DNA from: Pseudomonas sp. p1(2021b)
GTDB lineage: Bacteria; Pseudomonadota; Gammaproteobacteria; Pseudomonadales; Pseudomonadaceae
NCBI RefSeq assembly: GCF_020151015.1
Contig: NZ_CP083746.1
Coordinates: 569,001-633,000 of the forward strand
Direction of reading: 5' to 3'
DNA: 64,000 nucleotides
The notes beneath the pieces are model-generated. The model saw only the letters and a program-made list of their open reading frames with translations. It searched no databases and had not been told where the DNA came from. Shown one piece after another: positions 40,739 through 48,947 of this stretch. Numbering within the stretch: position 1 is the stretch's first letter; each line of letters starts with the position of its first letter. The position numbers were made by a program, and so were the translations under genes.

Positions 40739-40952
40739 GTTTTGGGCGAGGTGTTTCGGTGTGAGGCACTCGGGGGTTATCTGTCGCAACTGTGGCAACG
40801 ACCTGGTAGTGGGCACTGGTGCGGCAGCGGTCTACAGAGTGGCTCCTTGCGAAAGGGGGATTGTATGCTTTGAAGGAGATCATACAGCCCTGAAGCATTG
40901 CACCTGTGGCAAGACCACGCTTCGCCTTCCAGGAACCGATTAGAGGCCTGTT

Positions 40953-41396
40953 ATGACCGATGACAGCAACGATGACCGTCCACTCTACCAAGCGGCCTGC
41001 CATTGCGGGACTGTCCGCTTTTCTGTACGCCTGACCGATGGTTTGCGTACCGCGCGCAGGTGTAACTGCTCGCTCTGCCGTATGCGTGGTGCTGTAGCGG
41101 TATCGGCCAATCTGAACGACCTCACGGTCACCCAGGGGGAAGAGGCGCTCACCCTCTATCAGTTCAACACACGTGAAGCAAAGCATTACTTTTGCTCAAA
41201 GTGCGGTATCTACACGTTCCACCAACGCCGTTCTGCGCCGGACCAATACGGCGTCAACGTGGCGTGTATCGAGGGAATGAGCCCGTTCGACTTCCCGGAA
41301 GTGCCCGTCAATGAGGGCCGGAGTCATCCCAAAGACCGCGTAGGGGGCGGCTCAGGCATTGCCGGGTGGCTGCGTTACACGCGCCATCCTGAGTGA
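40953..41396 (+). CDS. GFA-family zinc protein
   Basis: 147-residue protein of the Gfa/centromere-V-like family. Zinc-binding cysteines are seen in AACHCGTVRF, RRCNCSLCRMRG and YFCSKCGIYTFH. Members bind zinc and include a glutathione-dependent formaldehyde-activating enzyme, an activity not proven for most. The start follows AGAGGCC. A short upstream sequence (40891-40944, LKHCTCGKTTLRL) looks like a degenerate copy of the family N-terminus. Confidence 0.85.
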   Translation: MTDDSNDDRPLYQAACHCGTVRFSVRLTDGLRTARRCNCSLCRMRGAVAVSANLNDLTVTQGEEALTLYQFNTREAKHYFCSKCGIYTFHQRRSAPDQYGVNVACIEGMSPFDFPEVPVNEGRSHPKDRVGGGSGIAGWLRYTRHPE

Positions 41397-41530
41397 CTTG
41401 ATGGCCCCGAAAGGTCACTCACAACAGGGCCTGCGACGGCGCAAGTTTTCGGATGTGTTTTCGCCCCAGCGGACGATACTTCTTTATACGCAGGCGTGTT
41501 CCTGGTGCGCACGCGGCTAGGAGGTGTCCG

Positions 41531-42460
41531 ATGGACAAACTGACAATCGTGGGTGCCGGGCTGGTCGGCGAGGCGGCAGCGCAAATCATCGCTCGGGATG
41601 AGTTATGCCGTGAGCTGGTGTTGATGGACGTTCAGGGTGAGCTGGCGCAGGGTAAGGCGCTGGATGTGTGGCAGGCTGCTGTAGAGTCCGGGTCTGATAC
41701 CCGTGTCTACGGCGGGGCCAAAGCCGAGATGCTGAATGGCTCCGAACTGGTGGTCATCACTGCAGGCGTTCCGCGCAAGCCAGGCCAGTCGCGTCAGGAT
41801 GTGCTGAGTACCAACTTGCCCATCCTCGACAGCATCATGGCCGATATCCAACAGCATGCACCTACGGCAACGGTGTTGGTGGTGTCCAACCCAGTCGACG
41901 TGCTCACCTACCGCGCCTGGAGTATCAGCGGCCTGGGTCGCGACAAGGTGTTCGGGCAGGCCGGCGTGTTGGACACTGCCCGCATGAAGTGTTTCATCGC
42001 CGAGCAAACCGGGTTTTCTGCCCGGGACATCACGGCGCTGGTGTTGGGCGGGCATGGTGACAGCATGGTGCCGCTGATGCGCTACTGCCAGATCGGCTCG
42101 GTGCCGTTGTCGCACTTCTTGAGCAATGAGCAGATCGAGCAAATTGTCGAGCGTACGCGTAAAGGCGGTGGTGAGATCCTCGGCCTGAAGAAACTGGGCA
42201 GCGCCTGCGATGCGCCGGGTGTGGCCATTGCCCAGATGGTCGATGCGATCGCCAATGGACGAAACCGCATTTTACCGGCGGTGGCCATTTTGCAGGGCGA
42301 ATACGGGCGTCACGACATCGCCATGGGCGTGCCTTGTGTATTGGCAGAGCAGGGACTGGCGCGGGTGATCGAGTTGCCGCTGGCTGTGCAGGAGCAGGCG
42401 ATGTTTGACCACTCTGCAGATCAGGTGGCGCGGGATATTGCTGAGATGAAGGCGTTGTGA
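41531..42460 (+). CDS. LDH-type malate dehydrogenase
   Basis: 309-residue NAD-dependent hydroxyacid dehydrogenase. The NAD motif is VGAGLVGEAA; the active-site loop is AGVPRKPGQSR and the catalytic His is in GGHGDSM. The Arg of PRKPG occupies the position that is Gln in lactate dehydrogenases, favouring malate as substrate. It has an AGGAGG site. It stands at the edge of the accessory region and may be a second copy of the chromosomal malate dehydrogenase; I cannot check this here. Confidence 0.83.
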   Translation: MDKLTIVGAGLVGEAAAQIIARDELCRELVLMDVQGELAQGKALDVWQAAVESGSDTRVYGGAKAEMLNGSELVVITAGVPRKPGQSRQDVLSTNLPILDSIMADIQQHAPTATVLVVSNPVDVLTYRAWSISGLGRDKVFGQAGVLDTARMKCFIAEQTGFSARDITALVLGGHGDSMVPLMRYCQIGSVPLSHFLSNEQIEQIVERTRKGGGEILGLKKLGSACDAPGVAIAQMVDAIANGRNRILPAVAILQGEYGRHDIAMGVPCVLAEQGLARVIELPLAVQEQAMFDHSADQVARDIAEMKAL

Positions 42461-43321
42461 GCAGGGTAGGGGTTGGGCGTTGACGAATAAGATCCGGGCA
42501 GAAATGGGTACGGGGAGTGAGTCAATGTAACAGCCGGGGTGTTGTTCGATGTCTGGGTAATGGCTGCTGCCGCTGCCAGCCTGCGGATGTTTTCAGGCAA
42601 GGCCAGTGCCAGCGGCAATACCGCCCGGGAGTTGCGCGTGGAGGCGCTGAAGATTTACCGCGCGTGGTTCGCTGGGCTGTAGGCGCCGCGGGCGCGCTGA
42701 GAGCAAACCGAGCCGCGGTGCCACGGGTCAGAATCCAGCTGATTGCCGTGCTCGCGCTCTTCGTGCAGCTTCTGGGGGTTGCTCAGGGTACGCTCGTTGG
42801 AAGGGGGGGTTATGCTAGGCACCTGATGATGCCCCACGGGAATGTAAAACGTCAGTGGTATACCGGTAAAAAATGCTAGTTCTGGATAGTGCAAATTCCC
42901 AAAGAAGAGACGTCCGTGGACGTTTTTAATGGCCGGGGTAATCTGAAATGATTTTATATACTATTGATTTGTAAGGAACGGCGTTTTTCAAGGTAGTTTT
43001 CGCGTCAACTATCCCCCGGCGGCCCTGCAAAAGCTGCAGCCCCTGCGATGTTGACCGGGAGTAATCGGAGTAGACCACAATATTGATTTATGACGGGGTA
43101 GTCCAAAACTAATTTTGCTGCCAGTGAGTGGCTGCCCTTGGCCGCTTGTCGCCCGTTACGACCGAACGATTTGGGGCGACTGCAGCCGATGAAGGAAGCG
43201 CCATTTCGAGTGGTGACATACATATCCTTGCCATTGGCTAGATTCAGTAGAATACGGGCCTCGAAAAATCTATGAATAGTTACAAACAGTAACGCGTTGA
43301 ATTACATTAAAAAAATCAATA
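42461..43321. other. Patchy, partly A+T-rich region with gene remnants
   Basis: 860 bases without a clear whole gene. 42523-42681 reads VNVTAGVLFDVWVMAAAAAS and, after RMFSGKASASGNT, ARELRVEALKIYRAWFAGL in one frame, a remnant or tiny gene. 42910-42927 is a terminator-like hairpin (ACGTCC/GGACGT with TTTTT). 43005-43280 on the minus strand is protein-like (FEARILLNLANGKDMYVTTR, then GCSRPKSFGRNGRQAAKG), with a possible start at 43223, but no known family. The sequence near 43240-43320 is markedly A+T-rich. This looks like the left boundary of acquired DNA. Confidence 0.5.
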
Positions 43322-43810
43322 CTAACGGTTAGTAAGGGTCCGGAAGCATTGCAGTCGACGAGTGCGTATACCGATACAGCCATGGGCTAGGTGATTCCGC
43401 AGGCTGTGAGTGACGACGCCCCAAATCGTCAGCTCATCGTTCTCTAGGATGTAGCGTGGAGAGTAATTCGGGTTCTCCGACTGCAAAATGTACTGGCCCT
43501 GCTCCTTTGCCAGGCGCTTTACCAAGACATCACCGTTTAGGCAGGCAACGACCACATGGCCAGGTTTTGCCGTGATGGCGCGGCTGACGATCAGATGGTC
43601 ACCATCGAATATGCCTGCACCTGTCATGCTGTCACCGCTCACGGCAACCACATAAGTGTGTGTGGCCTGCAGATCCAGCGCATCAAGCGAAAGCTTGTGC
43701 TCCATGTGGTCAAGCGCGGGGCTGGGAAAACCAGCCGGAACGCGTGCATCAAAGAGCGGGAGTGCTGTGCTGCTGAGCTGCAGCGGGCCGAGGATAAATG
43801 CAGTGCTCAT
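43322..43810 (-). CDS. umuD: Orphan UmuD-like S24 peptidase
   Basis: 162-residue self-cleaving UmuD/LexA-type protein. The cleavage site is VPAG-FPSPA (Ala26-Gly27), the serine is Ser61 in SGDSMTGAGI and the lysine is Lys98 in VLVKRL. UmuD is normally followed by umuC; here there is none, and the C-terminus after WGVVTHSL runs on about 20 residues longer than usual, suggesting a deletion joined it to other DNA. A LexA box lies upstream. Confidence 0.85.
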   Translation of the reverse strand: MSTAFILGPLQLSSTALPLFDARVPAGFPSPALDHMEHKLSLDALDLQATHTYVVAVSGDSMTGAGIFDGDHLIVSRAITAKPGHVVVACLNGDVLVKRLAKEQGQYILQSENPNYSPRYILENDELTIWGVVTHSLRNHLAHGCIGIRTRRLQCFRTLTNR

Positions 43811-43827
43811 AGCGGGATGCTCAATTA

Positions 43828-43843
43828 CTGTGTCTATATACAG
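43828..43843 (-). promoter_or_regulatory. LexA (SOS) box of the umuD-like gene
   Basis: On the minus strand CTGTATATAGACACAG is a consensus CTG-N10-CAG site, 18 bases before the ATG at 43810. It predicts DNA-damage control of the gene. Confidence 0.85.
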
Positions 43844-43987
43844 TAATCCGGCCTCCGCAATCCAAACAAGGTGCGTTCGTCGCCGGTGCCTAGGGTATGC
43901 ACGAATTGTTTACAGGCGAAAAGTAGACAGATCGCGCTGTCGGGTCGATTTAGCTAGGTTGGTGGAAACCGACCAGGAGGATCTCCT

Positions 43988-44089
43988 ATGAACTTGCTGC
44001 CAACCCTTAGCGATCTTTTGCCACTGGTGCTGCTGTTGCCTGCACTGCTCGGGCTGGCCAAGCTGGCCTGCGGTGGTACTACGGACTAA
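43988..44089 (+). CDS. 33-residue hydrophobic peptide
   Basis: Very small gene: ATG at 43988 gives MNLLPTLSDLLPLVLLLPALL and then GLAKLACGGTTD, with stop TAA at 44087. A strong AGGAGG stands at 43975-43980 but is part of the inverted repeat AGGAG-GAT-CTCCT, and another stem (GGTTGGT...ACCGACC) precedes it, so the site can be masked in the mRNA. A hydrophobic short peptide with a masked site is typical of type I toxins or small membrane regulators; the identity is unknown. Confidence 0.6.
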   Translation: MNLLPTLSDLLPLVLLLPALLGLAKLACGGTTD

Positions 44090-44140
44090 GAAATAGCCTC
44101 GCCTGGCAGCATCGACTCAAGCCGATGCGCTTGTTCCTTG

Positions 44141-45016
44141 TCAGTGATACAGCCAGGGCTGCAGCTCATCCAGGTTGGTTACGACGATCTGCTGAGCCGT
44201 TGCCTTGGCATGCACCTTGGTTGGGTCGATCTGATAGCGCTGCAACACGTACTGCACCAACGCGCCTCGGGTCTCGATCACCAGTTGTCCATCACGCATA
44301 CCGTAGTCTGCTTCGATAATCGTTCGCTGCTCGGGTTTCAGGCGTGAGTCCGGCTCGATGATGACTTGCACCCGCGTGCTCCACCCAGGATCTTGTTCGC
44401 GGGTATTTTCGGTCTTGTCGTCCATCAACTCCGGCACACCGCGAAAGCGGCTGAGCACGAAGTCGCGATAATCCCTGTTCTTCTCGCAATACGCCCGCAC
44501 ATGCCAGCGCATACCTGTGTAGATCAGTGTGTGTGGGGCGATCAGGCGCGTTTCACCGTCCGGAGTTGTGAAAGACACGTACTCACATTCCAGCCGCAGC
44601 CCTTCGCGGCAGGCGCGCAGAAGCGGGCGCAGCAGCTCCGGCCGCACCGAGCGATCCGGCACCAGCAGCACCTCGGTGTGCGCATAGGCCAATGCCAGTC
44701 CTTCGATGTGTGGTGCACGGTCATGGTTCTGGTTGAGTAGGTGCAAATAGGCGCTGGCACTGTCATCTATAAACAGCGGTCTGAAGTGGCTGCTCGGCAC
44801 ATACCCCTTCAGATGCTTGTCGTATTCCAGGTTCTTCGGCGCGTAGTCGGTGATGTAGGAATTGATGTCCTTCGATGCTTGCTGCCGGCTGATACCGAAG
44901 CTCTGCATCAGGTGCCCGGTGGTTAAACGTCCTTCCCACCACACCACCGTCTCGATCAGGCGATAGCGCAGCGCCAGATCCCAGCGTACGGACTCGATTT
45001 CCTGTTTGCGTTTCAT
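44141..45016 (-). CDS. WYL-domain regulator, CapW/BrxR type
   Basis: 291-residue transcription factor. An N-terminal winged-helix (LALRYRLIETVVWWEGRLTTGHLMQSFGISRQQASKDINSYI region) is followed by a WYL domain (LIAPHTLIYTGMRWHVRAYCEKNRDYRDFVLSRFRGV) and a C-terminal WCX-like region. This is the layout of CapW/BrxR regulators, which repress phage-defence genes and sense an unknown signal by the WYL domain. It is divergent from the coiled-coil gene, and the operator candidate stands between them. Confidence 0.88.
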   Translation of the reverse strand: MKRKQEIESVRWDLALRYRLIETVVWWEGRLTTGHLMQSFGISRQQASKDINSYITDYAPKNLEYDKHLKGYVPSSHFRPLFIDDSASAYLHLLNQNHDRAPHIEGLALAYAHTEVLLVPDRSVRPELLRPLLRACREGLRLECEYVSFTTPDGETRLIAPHTLIYTGMRWHVRAYCEKNRDYRDFVLSRFRGVPELMDDKTENTREQDPGWSTRVQVIIEPDSRLKPEQRTIIEADYGMRDGQLVIETRGALVQYVLQRYQIDPTKVHAKATAQQIVVTNLDELQPWLYH

Positions 45017-45039
45017 GGTCTCTCCATCTGCACGAAAAC

Positions 45040-45057
45040 TTTACCTGTACGGGCAAA
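45040..45057. promoter_or_regulatory. Palindromic operator candidate for the WYL regulator
   Basis: TTTACCTGTACGGGCAAA is an 18-bp palindrome with 14 of 18 positions matching its complement, 24 bases upstream of the regulator ATG and about 90 bases from the divergent gene. BrxR/CapW proteins bind such inverted repeats near their own promoter. Assignment is inference. Confidence 0.5.
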
Positions 45058-45146
45058 CACTCTAGATACGTCGTTTAAAGCTACATATCGTGGCGCTGTC
45101 ATTCAAGCTCGCCGTAACACGGCGGGCCAGCAAGGGAGAGCGAAGC

Positions 45147-45434
45147 GTGTTTGGACTTGGGGTGTCGTGGCTCGTCGTAGGTGTTTGCTTAGTAATTGTC
45201 CAAGGTGCCGGAGCTGCGCTGTACTGGCAGATTCTTAAGCAGCGCGAAGCACGTGCCAACTTGCATGCCTCACAGACCAAGCTGGAGTACCTTCAGATGC
45301 GGGTGCATCAGCAAGAGGACGAAATACTTGAGCTGACGGCCGGCCTGCGAGCCGAAAGGGCGCATGTCGAGCAGTTGAAGCGTCAGCTTGAGTTTGCTCA
45401 GGGGCAAGCTACGCAGATGCGGCACGACAGCTGA
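45147..45434 (+). CDS. Small membrane-anchored coiled-coil protein
   Basis: 95 residues from GTG at 45147, preceded by AGGGAGAG at 45133-45140; a GTG at 45090 with no such site would add 19 residues. One membrane helix (VSWLVVGVCLVIVQGAGAALYW, about 6-27) is followed by a long coiled coil (KLEYLQMRVHQQEDEILELTAGLRAERAHVEQLKRQLEF). It looks like an i-spanin or a MotB/ZapG-like scaffold. No family recognised. It is followed by the M15-like gene, 65 bases on. Confidence 0.65.
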   Translation: MFGLGVSWLVVGVCLVIVQGAGAALYWQILKQREARANLHASQTKLEYLQMRVHQQEDEILELTAGLRAERAHVEQLKRQLEFAQGQATQMRHDS

Positions 45435-45499
45435 TGATCTACAGGTAGCGTTGATTTACCGGAAGCAATGGATATTGAGTCGCAGCGGAGCACATTAGG

Positions 45500-46147
45500 A
45501 TGAATAAGCCAGCATCGGTACAGGCCCTAGAAGAGCTGGGGCGCGTCCGGCTATCCAAGCACTTTTTCATGCGGGATTTCCTCTACTCGGAAATCAGCCA
45601 GATCGAGGGCATCCCCAACATTCCGGATTATCCTGATCGCGCCATTGAAGCCGGGCGAGGGCTTTGCGAACAGCTGTTGGAGCCACTTCAGGAGCGCTTT
45701 GGGCGGATCGTCATTCGCTCGGCTTACAGGGCTCCGGCAGTCAACGCTAAAGGGGCCGAGAACAACAACCAGTACAGCTGTGCCGCCAACGAAAAAAACT
45801 ACGCGGAGCACATATGGGATTATCCGGACCCTGAAGGGCATCTGGGCGCGACTGCCTGCATCGTGGTGCCGGCATTGCTGCCCTGGTATGAGGAGCGCAA
45901 GGACTGGACGCCGCTGGCCTGGTGGACTCACGACAACCTGCCGTATGCCAGCCAGTTCTGGTTTCCCAGACTTGCGGCATTTAACCTTCGGTGGAGCGCA
46001 AACCCGAACACGTTACCCAGCATCAGCACGTACGTTACCAACCCCCATACCGGGGACAAGAAAGCATTGGTAAAAGACGGGGTAGCCACACTCAGTCTGG
46101 ATGAGCGCAAGGTGATCGTTCGCCCATGGTTGGAGAGCCTGGCATGA
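45500..46147 (+). CDS. Peptidase-M15-like protein, metal ligands apparently lost
   Basis: 215-residue protein resembling D-Ala-D-Ala carboxypeptidase (M15_3) domains: FFMRDFLYSEISQIEGIPNIPD, then GRIVIRSAYRAPAVN, then GHLGATACIVVP. In active enzymes the motif is SxHxxGxAxD, and a late WxH motif gives the second histidine. Here the Asp position is Ile, and the late region reads FNLRWS. I infer a non-catalytic fold used as a binding module. There is no signal peptide. It follows GGAGCACATTAGG. Confidence 0.65.
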   Translation: MNKPASVQALEELGRVRLSKHFFMRDFLYSEISQIEGIPNIPDYPDRAIEAGRGLCEQLLEPLQERFGRIVIRSAYRAPAVNAKGAENNNQYSCAANEKNYAEHIWDYPDPEGHLGATACIVVPALLPWYEERKDWTPLAWWTHDNLPYASQFWFPRLAAFNLRWSANPNTLPSISTYVTNPHTGDKKALVKDGVATLSLDERKVIVRPWLESLA

Positions 46148-46371
46148 GCCGTGGCTCCAGTAAGCTGAAACATCGCGGATGCGGCGTGCCATCTTGCCGA
46201 GACGGAACCTCGCGTGAAGGAACAGCCTGCAGATGTGGTCTACAGGAGCATTCCCCGTCAGGGTGCCTGCGCGACAGATTGCATTAGGGGAACTGAGCAT
46301 TTCAGCTGCTGCTGATGTGAGTCAGCTCAGTGGTTGGCATGTTGCTTTTAATCTTTACCCGGTAGTGGCAG
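46148..46371 (+). other. Intergenic region, probable promoter of the RM operon
   Basis: No convincing gene. An alternative frame from 46233 to 46496 has poor composition and lacks a ribosome binding site. This gap separates the M15-like gene from the 53-residue frame and hsdR. Confidence 0.4.
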
Positions 46372-46533
46372 ATGGATATTGTGACGGGCATCGCACCAGG
46401 GCAGGCCGAAGTACCTCAGGGAAGGCCATTTATAGCGGTTGCATACGTTTTCAAGTCCTCCGGGGCCTATCACTGCCATCTGGTTCGATCACCTGATGCT
46501 CATGATTTGAGCATGCGCATTGGTTTCGTTTAA
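46372..46533 (+). CDS. Possible 53-residue protein upstream of hsdR
   Basis: The ATG at 46372 opens MDIVTGIAPGQAEVPQGRPF, followed by IAVAYVFKSSGAYHCHLVRS, and ends PDAHDLSMRIGFV at TAA 46531-46533, 9 bases before the hsdR ATG. The composition is protein-like but no clear Shine-Dalgarno site stands before it, and I do not recognise a family. It may be a leader peptide, a remnant or a chance frame. Confidence 0.35.
   Translation: MDIVTGIAPGQAEVPQGRPFIAVAYVFKSSGAYHCHLVRSPDAHDLSMRIGFV
46496..46514. promoter_or_regulatory. Perfect inverted repeat before hsdR
   Basis: ATGCTCA-TGATT-TGAGCAT: 7-bp perfect arms and a 5-base spacer, 29 bases before the hsdR start. It could be an operator or an RNA hairpin. 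Confidence 0.4.
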
Positions 46534-46542
46534 GGCCGGAGC

Positions 46543-48909
46543 ATGGACAAGAAATCGCTTTCCGAGCGTGATATCTGCAGCAAATTCATTTCACCAGCTA
46601 TTGGCAACGCTGGCTGGGATTTGCATAAGCAGGTACGTGAGGAAGTCAGCTTCACCAAGGGACGCATTATCGTGCGCGGCAAAATGCACAGCCGTGGCGA
46701 GTCGCGCCGAGCTGACTACATTCTCTATCACCAGCAGAACCTGCCCATTGCCGTGATCGAGGCGAAGGATAACAAGCACTCGCTCGGCTCCGGCATGCAA
46801 CAGGCCCTCGGCTATGCTGAGGCGCTCGACGTGCCGTTCGTGTTTTCCAGCAATGGCGATGGCTTTCTGTTCCATGATCGCAGCGGCACCGGCGCGCAGG
46901 TTGAAACCGAGCTAGGGCTCGACCAGTTTCCCAGCCCGGACGAGCTCTGGCAGCGGTATTGCCAATGGAAAGGCCTGGATGGCGCCGCTCGGCAAAAGAT
47001 CGAAGCGCCATACTACGACGACGGCTCCGGGCGCATGCCGCGCTACTACCAGATGAATGCCATCAACCGCACGGTTGAGGCCGTAGCGCGTGGTCAGGAT
47101 CGCGTTCTGCTGGTGATGGCCACCGGCACCGGCAAGACCTACACCGCGTTTCAGATCATCTGGCGGCTGTGGAAGTCGAAGCAGAAGAAACGCATCCTCT
47201 TTCTTGCCGATCGCAATATTCTGGTCGACCAGACCAAGAACAACGACTTCAAGCCCTTCGGCCAGGCGATGACCAAGATCGCCAAGCGCCAGATCGAGAA
47301 ATCCTACGAGATCTACCTGTCGCTTTACCAGGCAGTAACTGGCTCCGAAGAAGAAAAGAACGTCTACAAGCAGTTCTCCCCGGACTTCTTTGATCTGGTT
47401 GTGATCGACGAATGCCACCGTGGCAGCGCCGCGGAAGATTCCGCCTGGCGCGAGATCCTCGAGTACTTTTCCAGCGCCACTCACGTCGGCCTGACCGCCA
47501 CGCCCAAGGAAACCAAGGACGTTTCCAGCATCACCTATTTTGGTGAGCCGGTGTACAGCTACACCTTGAAGCAAGGCATCGAGGACGGCTTCCTCGCCCC
47601 TTATAAAGTGGTGCGCATCGACTTCGACAAGGACCTGCAGGGCTGGCGCCCGCCCAAGGGCATGCTCGACAAGAACGGCGAGCTGATCGAAGACCGCATC
47701 TACGACCTCAAGGATATGGACCGCCATTTGGTCATCGAAGCGCGTACCCAGATGGTGGCGCAGAAGGTCACCGAGTTCCTCAAGGCCACCGACCCGTTTC
47801 AGAAGACCATCATTTTCTGCGATGACATCAACCACGCCGAGCGCATGCGCCAGGCCCTGGTCAACCTCAATCCTGAGCGCATCGCCGAGAATCGCAAGTA
47901 CGTCATGCGCATCACCGGCGATGACCAGGAAGGCAAGGCCGAGCTGGACAACTTCATCAACCCGGAAGCGCGCTACCCGGTCATCGCCACCACCAGCAAG
48001 CTGATGACCACCGGCGTCGATGCGCAGACCTGCAAGCTCGTGGTGCTCGACCAGCACATCAAGTCGATGACCGAGTTCAAGCAGATCATCGGTCGTGGCA
48101 CGCGCATCAACGAGGACTACGGCAAGTTCTGGTTCACCATCATGGACTTCAAAAAAGCCACCGAGCTGTTCGCCGATCCGGCATTCGATGGCGAACCCGT
48201 GGTGATCTTCAGCCCCGAAGGCGATGACTCGCCTGTGCCGCCAGATAGTCCTCTGGCGGATGAGGAAGGCATCGTCGACGGTGGCGATTGGCTGCCCGAG
48301 GGCGACGAAACCGATGGCGGCGAAGAGGGCAAAAAGCGCATCAAGTACGTGATCGACAACGTGCCGATCCACGTCATTGCCGAACGTGTGCAGTACTACG
48401 GCCCGGACGGCAAGCTGATCACCGAATCGCTGCGCGACTACACCCGCAGCTGCGTGAAAAAGCAGTTCGCGTCTCTGGATGACTTCCTGCGTCGTTGGAC
48501 GGATGCCGAGCAGAAAAAGGCCATCATCGACGAGCTCGCCGCCCAAGGTGTGATGTGGGAAGCCCTGGACGAGGAAGTGCAGGCCAAGCGCGGCCAGCCG
48601 CTCGATCCTTTCGACCTGATCTGCCATATCGCCTTCGACCAGCCGCCGCTGACTCGCAGGGAGCGGGCCGAGCAGGTGAAAAAACGCAACTATTTCGCTA
48701 AATACTCCGGCGCCGCCCGGCAGGTGCTGGAGGCCTTGTTGGACAAATACGCCGACACCGGCATCGAGCATATTGAAGACATCAAGATTCTCCAGCTCGA
48801 TCCTTTCAGCCAGATCGGTGCGCCGATTGAGTTGGTCAGGGCGTTTGGCGGTAAGCCTGGTTATCAGCAGGCGATTCAGGAGTTGGAGAGTGAGCTCTAT
48901 GCATCCTGA
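46543..48909 (+). CDS. hsdR: Type I restriction enzyme R subunit
   Basis: 788-residue motor and nuclease subunit, the compact type IB (EcoAI-like) size. The nuclease domain (to about 100) has ADYIL and VIEAKDNK of the PD-(D/E)XK fold. SF2 helicase motifs are [24 protein letters not shown] and the later [16 protein letters not shown]-terminal EcoEI-type region ends the protein. It opens the locus hsdR-HNH-hsdM-hsdS. The pre-start TTTAAGGCCGGAGC is nearly the same as before the HNH gene. Confidence 0.94.
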   Translation: MDKKSLSERDICSKFISPAIGNAGWDLHKQVREEVSFTKGRIIVRGKMHSRGESRRADYILYHQQNLPIAVIEAKDNKHSLGSGMQQALGYAEALDVPFVFSSNGDGFLFHDRSGTGAQVETELGLDQFPSPDELWQRYCQWKGLDGAARQKIEAPYYDDGSGRMPRYYQMNAINRTVEAVARGQDRVLLVMATGTGKTYTAFQIIWRLWKSKQKKRILFLADRNILVDQTKNNDFKPFGQAMTKIAKRQIEKSYEIYLSLYQAVTGSEEEKNVYKQFSPDFFDLVVIDECHRGSAAEDSAWREILEYFSSATHVGLTATPKETKDVSSITYFGEPVYSYTLKQGIEDGFLAPYKVVRIDFDKDLQGWRPPKGMLDKNGELIEDRIYDLKDMDRHLVIEARTQMVAQKVTEFLKATDPFQKTIIFCDDINHAERMRQALVNLNPERIAENRKYVMRITGDDQEGKAELDNFINPEARYPVIATTSKLMTTGVDAQTCKLVVLDQHIKSMTEFKQIIGRGTRINEDYGKFWFTIMDFKKATELFADPAFDGEPVVIFSPEGDDSPVPPDSPLADEEGIVDGGDWLPEGDETDGGEEGKKRIKYVIDNVPIHVIAERVQYYGPDGKLITESLRDYTRSCVKKQFASLDDFLRRWTDAEQKKAIIDELAAQGVMWEALDEEVQAKRGQPLDPFDLICHIAFDQPPLTRRERAEQVKKRNYFAKYSGAARQVLEALLDKYADTGIEHIEDIKILQLDPFSQIGAPIELVRAFGGKPGYQQAIQELESELYAS

Positions 48910-48947
48910 TAGGCGGCCGGCTTATCCGCGTGTTTTAAGGACCGAGC

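Noticed and set aside
40861..40952. Short upstream frame before the GFA gene (LKHCTCGKTTLRL)
   Set aside because: Only 17 codons after an AAGGAGA site with a CTG start; looks like a degenerate copy rather than a gene.
42517..42879. 120-codon frame in the patchy region
   Set aside because: Arg/Gly/Ala-rich shadow composition; the other frame (42523-42681) reads more like protein.
46233..46496. 87-codon frame before hsdR
   Set aside because: Cys/Arg/Ser-rich, no ribosome binding site; the competing frame 46372-46533 is more protein-like.
46912..48771. 619-codon frame opposite hsdR
   Set aside because: Antisense shadow of hsdR, no motif.
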